Source of the DNA: Candidatus Zhuqueibacterota bacterium
GTDB taxonomy: Bacteria; Zhuqueibacterota; Zhuqueibacteria; Zhuqueibacterales; Zhuqueibacteraceae
NCBI GenBank assembly: GCA_013361015.1
Contig: JABWAN010000336.1
Location: 1 to 6,505 of the forward strand
Direction: 5' to 3'
DNA: 6,505 nt
Shown here one piece after another: positions 1-6,181 of the stretch (its first letter is position 1; every line of letters begins with the position of its first letter). A program made the translations under genes and the position numbers. The notes under the pieces are model-generated. The model was given only the letters and a program-made list of their open reading frames with translations, searched no databases and was not told where the DNA came from.

Positions 1-1645
1 ACTCGCGCGGTCGTTCCGAAATGCGCGTCAACTCTGCGGGCAGCGGCGCGCACGTCTCCAATATATCTTCCATCATGGCGAGAAAGAAGCGTTCTTCGCG
101 CACGCCCTGCAAATCTATGAAGACCGGCACGTAATGGTAGCGGGGGTGTTCGGCGCGCTCCAGCCGTTTTTTGAGCTGGTGCTGCAACGAGGTTTTGCCG
201 ATGCGGCGCGGTCCATGCACCATCAAGCTGTTGTTAGGCAGGGTGTTGATGATGCGCTGCAGCAGTTTTTCGCGGCCATAGAACATCTTCTCATTGCGCA
301 CGGGCGCGCCGGCAATGTACGGATTGTAGCGATTGACAAATGCAATGCGGCGCTTGATCAACACATTGGCAAGAAGGCTGCCCGCGGTCAATATAAGCAT
401 GACGCCCGCTGCCACATAGAATACCGGTGTTTGATACCACGGCTTCAAGCGCACCACGCTTTTGGGGAAGGTAGAATGATGGGGCGTGGGATCGTTATCG
501 TATGCGGTGACCACGATGTGGTTCTCACCAAGACGCAGCGGCAGAGTAAGTTGGAAGGAGAGATTCAGAGCTTCATTGGGTGCGCGCGGTGCAATTGTAA
601 CGCGCCGGCCGCGGGCATCCAAATACGGTTTGCCGTTCAACGTGAAATCCAATGCGCGTATGCCGCGATCGTCACTCGCCGAGCCGGCCAGCAGAATCGA
701 GTCCGCGCGGATTTCGATGCGATCACTCGCGGGCGAAGCAAAGGCGATCACCGGCAGCGCGGTCGATTCCACGGTATGCGTGATCGTTATCGTTTCGGGT
801 TTGAGCTGCAAGCTCGCCATGACCGCTTCGGTTTGCTTGCGCCAGTTCGAAGCTTGGCGATATTCCGGGGCCTGGGTCTCTACTTCCACAAAGAGGCGCA
901 ACGCCTCGGCATAATTGCCGGCGACGTATTGCGCCAAACCCTCCTCAAATTTCTTGTCAATCGCCGGCACCGAGGCGGCTTCGAGCTGAGCGCGTGTCTC
1001 GAGCATTCGTTGGAAAACGATTTTGAGCACGGCCCATGCCGTGGATTCGGGCTGCGCCGTTTCCATTGCAGCGATGAGCGTCTGCGCCGTGGTGAAATCA
1101 CTGCGACGAATGGCATTTTCAAATTCGCGCAATTGTTCTTGACCGCGTGCAGAGGATTGCTGTTGCACCTGCAGGCTCGCACGGGCCTGTTGCAGTTGTT
1201 TGAGTGCAGCCAGGGTTTGCTCGTAGAGTTGCAGGCTTTTGAATTGGGGCGCATTCTGAATAATGCCCTGCTCGCGCGACCATTCGAACTGGCGCGCAGA
1301 GTTTTCAAAATCACCGAGGTTGAAATAAGTCACACCCAACCAGTAATGCGGCAAGTAATCCACGAAGCGCAGGCCGTATTCTTCCACATTTAAGCCGGCC
1401 TGCTTGCGCTTGTTCAACGCATTGCGCAGCTCGCGCTCGGCTTTGTTCCAATCGCTCACGGCCATCGCTTCTTTGGCGTTGTGATAGTGATCGTACCATT
1501 CTTCTTGCGCGAAGCTTGCGGTGCACCATAGCACGCAAAGGCAGGAGAGCAACGCATGCCCACGGCATCGAGGCGCAGTGAAGACATGACAAATTCCCAC
1601 TTTGAGGGAAGGCCGGAGGGTGTTATTCGTGCGGCAAGAAGACAT
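1..1645 (-). CDS. Membrane-anchored sensor-like ATPase, TPR/Ig-like ectodomain, 3' end cut off
   Basis: I translated the minus strand and found an uninterrupted frame from the window edge back to ATG 1645, about 548 codons. Seen from the N-terminus: a basic leader, a hydrophobic stretch ending CTASFA before QEEW (signal peptide, likely cut after residue 46); a TPR-like and helical region at about 50-265 (WLGVTYFNLGDFENSARQF, and a second repeat-like AQYVAGNYAEALRLF); an Ig-like beta domain at about 299-400 (LLAGSASDDRGIRALDF, then LGENHIVVTAYDND); one transmembrane helix at about 408-430 followed by KRR, which places the C-terminus in the cytoplasm; then NPYIAG, FYGRE and the Walker A motif GPRRIGKTS at 478-486, followed by strand VFIDLQG. 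This matches AAA_16/STAND-type P-loop ATPases; Walker B and the rest lie outside the window. The start is uncertain: GTG 1600 and TTG 1552 are in-frame alternatives and none has a good Shine-Dalgarno. The task is unknown; signal transduction or complex assembly is inferred. Confidence 0.85.
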   Translation of the reverse strand, partial: MSSCRTNNTLRPSLKVGICHVFTAPRCRGHALLSCLCVLWCTASFAQEEWYDHYHNAKEAMAVSDWNKAERELRNALNKRKQAGLNVEEYGLRFVDYLPHYWLGVTYFNLGDFENSARQFEWSREQGIIQNAPQFKSLQLYEQTLAALKQLQQARASLQVQQQSSARGQEQLREFENAIRRSDFTTAQTLIAAMETAQPESTAWAVLKIVFQRMLETRAQLEAASVPAIDKKFEEGLAQYVAGNYAEALRLFVEVETQAPEYRQASNWRKQTEAVMASLQLKPETITITHTVESTALPVIAFASPASDRIEIRADSILLAGSASDDRGIRALDFTLNGKPYLDARGRRVTIAPRAPNEALNLSFQLTLPLRLGENHIVVTAYDNDPTPHHSTFPKSVVRLKPWYQTPVFYVAAGVMLILTAGSLLANVLIKRRIAFVNRYNPYIAGAPVRNEKMFYGREKLLQRIINTLPNNSLMVHGPRRIGKTSLQHQLKKRLERAEHPRYHYVPVFIDLQGVREERFFLAMMEDILETCAPLPAELTRISERPRE

Positions 1646-1694
1646 TGATTGCAATGAATTGAAAACTGAAGCGAAGAGTTTAGAAGAAGTCAGC

Positions 1695-1723
1695 GCTCCC
1701 AGGAGCACCTCCCGCAAGGGGGG
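1695..1723. repeat. Two adjacent small hairpins
   Basis: GCTCC-CA-GGAGC (1695-1706) is a perfect 5-bp inverted repeat with a 2-base centre. Directly after it, CCTCCC-GCAA-GGGGGG (1708-1723) forms a 6-bp stem (one T.G wobble) closed by a GNRA-type tetraloop when read on the plus strand. No T-run follows, so this is not a convincing intrinsic terminator. It lies in the presumed leader of the minus-strand ATPase gene and could shape that leader or be chance. Confidence 0.3.
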
Positions 1724-1724
1724 A

Positions 1725-1753
1725 ATTAGAAAGGAACGCAGTTGTCGCAACAA
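1725..1753 (-). promoter_or_regulatory. Candidate sigma70-type promoter for the ATPase gene
   Basis: On the minus strand, TTGTTG (1753-1748) and TCTAAT (1730-1725, five of six matches to TATAAT) are separated by 17 bases. Transcription would start near 1718, about 70 bases before ATG 1645. The -35 match is poor and nothing else supports the call. Confidence 0.27.
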
Positions 1754-1867
1754 TAGATTCATTTCCGTAGAATTTTCATCTCTGTGAACGAATCGAACCT
1801 GCGTGCCTAAAAGTGCAATACCACAAGCGCAAATGCAAGGGGCAAATCCACGGCGGCGTTGCAGGAG

Positions 1868-1894
1868 TTTCACAGCAAAACAACCAGCGTGAAA
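1868..1894. repeat. Inverted repeat TTTCAC-N15-GTGAAA, possible operator
   Basis: A perfect 6-bp inverted repeat with a 15-base spacer ends six bases before the candidate -35 of the dehydrogenase promoter. The position suits an activator or repressor site, but 6-bp arms can arise by chance. Confidence 0.27.
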
Positions 1895-1899
1895 TCCGT

Positions 1900-1927
1900 T
1901 TGCTTCTTGCGCCGGAAATTCTATATT
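1900..1927 (+). promoter_or_regulatory. Candidate promoter for the dehydrogenase gene
   Basis: TTGCTT (1900-1905) and TATATT (1922-1927, five of six matches to TATAAT) are spaced by 16 bases. A start near 1934 would give a leader of about 78 bases before ATG 2012, containing the 13-bp palindrome. This is the best -10 in the intergenic region in this direction; the -35 is weak. Confidence 0.4.
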
Positions 1928-1958
1928 GTCGCGCTTAAAAAATGACGCCGGACTGCGT

Positions 1959-1971
1959 TGATGTGACATCA
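1959..1971. promoter_or_regulatory. 13-bp perfect palindrome, candidate GntR-type operator
   Basis: TGATGT-G-ACATCA is a perfect palindrome with 6-bp arms around a single G. It lies about 25-37 bases downstream of the predicted transcription start and 40 bases before the dehydrogenase start codon, where a bound repressor would block elongation. The GT-N-AC core is compatible with the general operator form of GntR-family regulators, which commonly control lactate and glycolate dehydrogenase genes (known examples LldR and GlcC). The assignment to that family is inference; no regulator gene is in the window. Confidence 0.4.
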
Positions 1972-2011
1972 CCGAAACGGATAGGTTCTTCAAACCTCAG
2001 AACACCTCCCT

Positions 2012-4900
2012 ATGTCTCCTTCCTCTCTGAAGCAGCTCGAAACGGAATTGCGGCGCAAGATTCACGGCGAAGTTTCGTTTGAGGCGGTCATGCGCCATCT
2101 CTATAGCACGGATGCGAGCCTTTACGAAATCCCGCCCATCGGCGTCGTCATTCCTCGTGATCAAGAGGACGTGGTGCAGACGCTCCGCACGGCTGCGAAG
2201 TATGGCGTCCCGATTTTGCCGCGCGGCGGCGCCACGAGTCTCGCCGGGCAAACGGTGGGCGAAGCGCTCGTGCTCGATTGCACGAAATACATGAACGCTC
2301 TGCTCGAGTTCAATGTGGAAGAACGCTGGGCGCGCGTCGGACCGGGGATAGTGCGCGACGTATTGAATGCGCAGCTCAAACCATTTGATCTGCACTTCAC
2401 ACCGGACGTTGCGACTTCGAGCCGCGCAACGGTGGGCGGCATGATTGCCAACAACTCCGCGGGCACGCATTCCATCGTGTTTGGCAAAACCGTCGATCAA
2501 GTGTTGGATCTGCGCGCCGTGCTGGCAAACGGCGAGGTGGTAGATTTCAAAGCGCTCACTCCGGAAGAATACGAAAAGAAATGCAGCCAGCAGAATTTTG
2601 AAGGCAACATTTATCGCGAAGTGCGGCGCTTGGTGAAGGACAATGCCGATGAAATTCGCGCGCGCTTTCCGAAAGTAATGCGCCGCGCCGGCGGTTACAA
2701 TGTCGATCTCTTATTGGAGGAAGAAAATTGGAATCTCGCCAAGCTTATTTGCGGCAGCGCGGGCACGCTGGCATTCATCACCGAAGCCAAAATCCGCCTC
2801 GAGCCATTGCCCAAGGCCACGGCCTTGTTGATGGCACATTTCAAAGACATCTTCGATGCCGTGCGCGCGGTCGAGCCGCTTTTGAAATATCAACCGGCCG
2901 CGGTCGAGCTACTTGACCGCCCCATTCTGGATTTGGCTGCAAAGAATTTGGAAGTCCGCAAATATTGCACGTTTGTCGAGGGTGAGCCGGAAGCTTTGCT
3001 GATGATCGAGTTTTTCGGCGACACGCCCGCGGAAGTGGCGGCGCGCATGGAACAAGTTCGCGCCGAGTTGATTACGCAACACCGCGCCTATGCGTGTACG
3101 CGCGCACTGGCTGCAAAGGAGCAAGCCAACGTTTGGTTCGTGCGCAAAGCCAGTCTCGGGCTTTTGCAAGGCCTGAAAAGTGATTTCAAGCCTACGGAGT
3201 TTATTGAAGACGCGGCCGTGCCCGTGGCGGTGTTGCCGCAATACTTGAGTGAAGTGGTCGAGTTGGTGCGACGCCATCAGCGTGAGGTGACGATGTATGC
3301 GCACGTGAGCGTGGGGCTTACGCACGTGCGGCCGTTTCTCAATCTGAAACAGGCGGAAGATGTCAAAATTATGCGCAGCATTTCCGAAGGCGTGCTCGAT
3401 TTGGTGCTGAAATACGGCGGCATGATGAGCGGCGAGCATGGCGACGGTTTGGTGCGCAGCTACTTGAATGAGAAATTCTTCGGCCCCAAGCTCTATCAAT
3501 CCTTCCGTGAGATTAAGCGCACATTCGATCCGCAGGGCCTGCTCAATCCCGGTAAGATAACGGATGCACAGGGCATCGAGGAGAATCTGCGCGTTGGACC
3601 GCACTATCATCCGCACCCGATGCACACGCATTTTCATTATCTCGAAGACGGGGGCATTGCGCGGGCCGTGGAAATGTGCACCGGCGTGGGAGAATGCCGG
3701 AAAGTGCTGGGCGGCACGATGTGCCCTTCGTACATGGTCACTCGCGATGAAGAGCATTCCACGCGCGGCCGCGCGAATGCCTTACGCGCCGCGCTGACCG
3801 GTAAATTCGGGCTGCAGGGTCTCGGCGACAAACGCCTCTATGAAGTGTTCGAGTTGTGCCTCGCATGCAAAGGTTGTAAAGCGGAATGCCCCTCGAACGT
3901 CGACATGGCAAAGCTGAAATACGAGTTTCTTGCGCATTACTATGACGAACACCTCATTCCGCCCTCGACGCTGTTGTTCTCGCGTCCGGATTTGTTGGGC
4001 AAGCTCACCGCACCGATCGCGGGCTTGTCGAATCGCATGCTAAAAAGCGCCGTGGTGAAGAAATTGTTGCAGATGTTCCTTGGGCTCGACAGCCGCCGCG
4101 ATTTGCCCACGTATGCACGCGAAACATTTACGCAGTGGTTCAAAAAGCACGAGGCGGCGCAAACCAGCGACGCACAACGCCCGGTGGTGGCTCTGTTCAA
4201 TGACACGTATCTGACGTACCACGAGCCGGAAATCGGCATCGCAACGGTGCGGGTGCTCGAAGCGATGGGCTATCGCGTCGTGCTCGCAAACGCGGGTTGT
4301 TGCGGCCGCGCGCTGATTTCGAACGGCCTATTGCGCACGGCGCGGCTGCAGGCCGAAGCGGTGGTGGATCGTTTGGCGGAATTTGCAGAACAAAACATAC
4401 CGCTCGTGGGCTGCGAGCCGAGTTGCGTGTCCGCGATTAAAGAAGATTATTTGGATTTTGTGCGCGACTTGGCCAAAGCCCGGCGCGTGGCGGAAAATTT
4501 CTTTTTGGTGGAGGAATTTATCGTGCGCAATTGGGATGAAAAGAAACACGGCGCGAAATTCAAAAAGCTGCAACAAAGTCTTTTGTATCATGGCCATTGC
4601 CATCTCAAAGCCTTGTTTGGAACCACGGCCTCGAAAGACGCGCTCGCACAAGCCGCGGGCTGCGTCGTCAACGAAGTGGATTCCGGCTGCTGCGGCATGG
4701 CCGGCGCGTTCGGCTATCAAAAGAAGCATTACGACATTTCCATGAAGATCGGCGAACGGCGCTTGTTCCCGGAAGTAAACAAGTTGCCGCAAGACCAGCG
4801 CGTGGTCGCGAACGGCTTCAGTTGCCGGCATCAAATTGAGCACGGCACCGGCCGCAAAGCCAAACACGCGATCGAGATTTTAGCGGAGGCGCTGGTCTAA
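2012..4900 (+). CDS. Fused FAD-binding/Fe-S 2-hydroxyacid dehydrogenase (D-lactate or D-2-hydroxyglutarate dehydrogenase type)
   Basis: A 962-residue fusion of a GlcD-like flavoprotein and a GlpC/GlcF-like iron-sulfur protein, close in layout to E. coli YdiJ (about 1,000 residues). FAD-binding domain: about 35-190, with PRGGATSLAGQ at 70-80, VGPG at 109-112 and ATVGGMIANNSAGT at 139-152. FAD-oxidase C-terminal domain: about 260-520, with HVSVGLTHVRP at 431-441, SGEHGDG at 473-479 and NPGKI at 512-516. Ferredoxin-like part: C556, C562, C571-P, then the complete CxxCxxCxxxCP at 616-627. Two Cys-rich CCG domains follow: CCGR at 763-766 with CEPSC at 801-805, and HGHCH at 860-864 with CCG at 893-895 and C938. 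Family knowledge: such enzymes oxidise a D-2-hydroxyacid and pass electrons through Fe-S clusters towards quinone or another carrier. No signal peptide; cytoplasmic or membrane-associated. The exact substrate cannot be read from the sequence. No Shine-Dalgarno precedes ATG 2012, but homology supports this start. Confidence 0.96.
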   Translation: MSPSSLKQLETELRRKIHGEVSFEAVMRHLYSTDASLYEIPPIGVVIPRDQEDVVQTLRTAAKYGVPILPRGGATSLAGQTVGEALVLDCTKYMNALLEFNVEERWARVGPGIVRDVLNAQLKPFDLHFTPDVATSSRATVGGMIANNSAGTHSIVFGKTVDQVLDLRAVLANGEVVDFKALTPEEYEKKCSQQNFEGNIYREVRRLVKDNADEIRARFPKVMRRAGGYNVDLLLEEENWNLAKLICGSAGTLAFITEAKIRLEPLPKATALLMAHFKDIFDAVRAVEPLLKYQPAAVELLDRPILDLAAKNLEVRKYCTFVEGEPEALLMIEFFGDTPAEVAARMEQVRAELITQHRAYACTRALAAKEQANVWFVRKASLGLLQGLKSDFKPTEFIEDAAVPVAVLPQYLSEVVELVRRHQREVTMYAHVSVGLTHVRPFLNLKQAEDVKIMRSISEGVLDLVLKYGGMMSGEHGDGLVRSYLNEKFFGPKLYQSFREIKRTFDPQGLLNPGKITDAQGIEENLRVGPHYHPHPMHTHFHYLEDGGIARAVEMCTGVGECRKVLGGTMCPSYMVTRDEEHSTRGRANALRAALTGKFGLQGLGDKRLYEVFELCLACKGCKAECPSNVDMAKLKYEFLAHYYDEHLIPPSTLLFSRPDLLGKLTAPIAGLSNRMLKSAVVKKLLQMFLGLDSRRDLPTYARETFTQWFKKHEAAQTSDAQRPVVALFNDTYLTYHEPEIGIATVRVLEAMGYRVVLANAGCCGRALISNGLLRTARLQAEAVVDRLAEFAEQNIPLVGCEPSCVSAIKEDYLDFVRDLAKARRVAENFFLVEEFIVRNWDEKKHGAKFKKLQQSLLYHGHCHLKALFGTTASKDALAQAAGCVVNEVDSGCCGMAGAFGYQKKHYDISMKIGERRLFPEVNKLPQDQRVVANGFSCRHQIEHGTGRKAKHAIEILAEALV

Positions 4901-4914
4901 CGCCACGATTTTGC

Positions 4915-4958
4915 ATTCAGGCCTGGCCCATTCTCTTATTCAGATGAATATCATTCAG
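4915..4958. repeat. Three ATTCAG copies, with inverted repeat TGAAT-ATC-ATTCA
   Basis: ATTCAG occurs at 4915-4920, 4938-4943 and 4953-4958 in the 79-base gap between the dehydrogenase and the next gene. The last copy is also the right arm of TGAAT-ATC-ATTCA (4945-4957), a perfect 5-bp inverted repeat. The gap shows no terminator hairpin with a T-run. A weak promoter-like pair, TTGCAT (4911-4916) and TCTTAT (4934-4939) with 17-base spacing, overlaps. Regulatory meaning is speculative. Confidence 0.2.
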
Positions 4959-4979
4959 GACAAACTCAACTTTAGGACT

Positions 4980-6095
4980 ATGAAACCTCTTTCTCTCCAC
5001 CCTCTCCTCATTGTGCTCGGCATTACTCTCTTCACAAATCCGCTGGTTGCGCAACCGACGCGCGCATTATGGGGTTTTGAAGCCACGGGCGCATTCGGCG
5101 GCACTCCGCAAGAAACTGTGGCCGCGCTGCATGAGCTGGGCGCGAACGCTGTCTTCAGCAACAAACTCTCACCGGAGTTGCTGCGCGCATTGCAGGCCGC
5201 GAATATCAAAGTCTACACGACCGTCAACGTGTTTGGTGATCACACCTTGTGGAAACGTTATCCGCATTTGCGGCCCATGACAAGCGAGGGCGAGTTACTG
5301 GCGCCGGAGCAAGGTCACGGCCTCTGTCCCACGCAACGATGGTATTGGCCGCGGGTGTTACGCGCGCTGGGCCAGCGCCTCGACGCCGGCTATGACGGTG
5401 TGTGGCTCGACTTCATTCGCTTCAGCGGCTTTTGGGAAGAAGCCCGGCCGAAGCTCGAGCGCACTTGTTTCTGTGATTCGACGCTCGCCGATTTTTCTCG
5501 GACAACCGGTATTGCATTTCCCGCCGAGCTTCCGCCCGCAAGCTTGAACGCTTCCGCAGACTCCACGCACGCGCGCGATTGGGATAATGCCGCAAAAGCC
5601 GCATGGATATTGGCAAATCATCGCAGCGCGTGGCGCAGCTATACGAGCAACGTGATCGCGGATTTCGTGAGGCAAGCCAAAGAAACACTCGTCAAAAAGA
5701 ACGCAAACGCCACGCTCGGGCTGTTCGTTGTGCCCTGGCAGCGCGACGAGTTCAACGCCGCAATACTGGAAGTATTGAGCCAAGACTATCGCAAACTCCG
5801 TGAGCACGCGGACGTCTTCTCGCCCATGCTCTATCACGAATTATGCAGCCGGGAAGTGGAGTGGATCGCGCGTTTCGTGGAATATACCGCAAGAGAAACG
5901 AGCAAACCGGTGTGGCCGATCATTCAAAGCGACTTGGGCAAGGAGCATCGCGTTTCGGACGATACTTTTGCCGCGGCCGTGTTGAGCGCGCTCGACCCGC
6001 CGTCGCAAGGCGTGATCATCTTCAACCACAAAGCTTTGCTGGAAGCCAAGCAAACGCGCATTTTAGGGTCACTATGGAGCGCGAAGCGCAACTAG
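4980..6095 (+). CDS. Secreted TIM-barrel protein, putative glycoside hydrolase-like
   Basis: A 371-residue protein with a clear signal peptide (hydrophobic core LLIVLGITLF, likely cleavage after A24 in PLVA-QPTR). The mature part begins with TRALWGFEATG and alternates strands and helices as in TIM barrels: NIKVYTTVNVFGD, GLCPTQRWYW at 114-123, DGVWLDFIRFSGFWEE from 139 with D144 at the end of a predicted strand, CFCD at 163-166, ATLGLFVVPW, and VFSPMLYHE at 279-287. Strand-end Asp and the CP-W pattern recall uncharacterised glycoside hydrolase-like families (GHL10/DUF187 kind, GH-superfamily TIM barrels). Substrate and activity are not known and D144 as catalytic residue is a guess. I chose ATG 4980 because it starts the signal peptide; AGGA at 4974-4977 is only two bases upstream. 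ATG 4944 and TTG 4911 are in frame but would bury the signal peptide. It may be cotranscribed with the dehydrogenase; no functional link is visible. Confidence 0.88.
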   Translation: MKPLSLHPLLIVLGITLFTNPLVAQPTRALWGFEATGAFGGTPQETVAALHELGANAVFSNKLSPELLRALQAANIKVYTTVNVFGDHTLWKRYPHLRPMTSEGELLAPEQGHGLCPTQRWYWPRVLRALGQRLDAGYDGVWLDFIRFSGFWEEARPKLERTCFCDSTLADFSRTTGIAFPAELPPASLNASADSTHARDWDNAAKAAWILANHRSAWRSYTSNVIADFVRQAKETLVKKNANATLGLFVVPWQRDEFNAAILEVLSQDYRKLREHADVFSPMLYHELCSREVEWIARFVEYTARETSKPVWPIIQSDLGKEHRVSDDTFAAAVLSALDPPSQGVIIFNHKALLEAKQTRILGSLWSAKRN

Positions 6096-6178
6096 AAAAA
6101 TCTGTTGACATCTGCGATTTTTGTGGTTACCGTAGTTTTGCATCGCATCAAACATGCAACTCATGCTGTCGAGGTTAA
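6074..6178 (+). CDS. Candidate 34-residue Cys-rich small protein (zinc-ribbon-like)
   Basis: ATG 6074 opens a 34-codon frame that overlaps the last 22 bases of the preceding gene in another frame and ends with TAA at 6178, three bases before the next start codon. The product has a charged N-terminus, then ICDFCGYRSF and TCNSCC: C14-x2-C17 and C28-x2-C31-C32, the spacing of a small zinc-binding knuckle pair. AGGGT at 6065-6069 is a modest ribosome binding site four bases upstream. Against it, the gap is short, so an open frame there is not surprising, and a TTGACA promoter element lies inside. It could be a real small metal-binding protein, a leader peptide coupled to the next gene, or chance. 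Confidence 0.28.
   Translation: MEREAQLEKSVDICDFCGYRSFASHQTCNSCCRG
6105..6140 (+). promoter_or_regulatory. Candidate promoter for the gene starting at 6182
   Basis: A consensus -35, TTGACA (6105-6110), is followed after 17 bases by TACCGT (6128-6133), a poor -10 with three of six matches. The overlapping TAGTTTTG (6133-6140) fits the TAnnTTTG -7 element known from Bacteroidetes promoters. Either reading would start transcription about 35-45 bases before ATG 6182, separating this gene from the preceding one. Confidence 0.37.
6171..6174 (+). promoter_or_regulatory. Ribosome binding site GAGG for ATG 6182
   Basis: GAGG sits seven bases before ATG 6182. It is the only well-placed Shine-Dalgarno sequence at a start codon in the window, and it decides this start. 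Confidence 0.55.
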
Positions 6179-6181
6179 GCC

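Larger units (their letters stand above)
1646..2011. other. Divergent intergenic regulatory region
   Basis: These 366 bases separate the minus-strand ATPase from the plus-strand dehydrogenase. A short plus-strand frame (1602-1787) crosses part of it but has no recognisable protein features, an arginine-rich and serine-rich composition, and no ribosome binding site, so I do not count it as a gene. What I can see are candidate promoters for both flanking genes, two adjacent hairpins, one spaced inverted repeat and one perfect palindrome, each listed separately. Confidence 0.7.

Noticed and set aside
134..1393. A 419-codon plus-strand open frame
   Set aside because: It lies antisense to the ATPase gene, whose minus-strand frame has a signal peptide, transmembrane helix and Walker A. 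The plus-strand product shows no domain-like pattern and is rich in His, Arg and Cys, as expected of a shadow.
1311..1592. A 93-codon minus-strand frame from TTG 1592
   Set aside because: It is in a different frame from the real minus-strand gene over the same bases; the product is Arg-rich and lacks the TPR-like pattern.
1602..1787. A 61-codon plus-strand frame in the divergent intergenic region
   Set aside because: It has no ribosome binding site and no recognisable features, and it runs through the hairpins and the candidate minus-strand promoter.
1786..1805. GAATCGAACC, which resembles the T-arm of a minus-strand tRNA
   Set aside because: The stem around it does not pair, and there is no matching acceptor, D-arm or anticodon stem nearby. 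A tRNA-end attachment-site remnant cannot be supported either.
2909..3757. A 282-codon minus-strand open frame
   Set aside because: It is antisense to the conserved flavoprotein domain of the dehydrogenase, and its product is His- and Arg-rich with no motif.
4921..4930. GGCC-rich stretch as a terminator after the dehydrogenase gene
   Set aside because: GGCCTGGCC leaves a one-base loop and no T-run follows.
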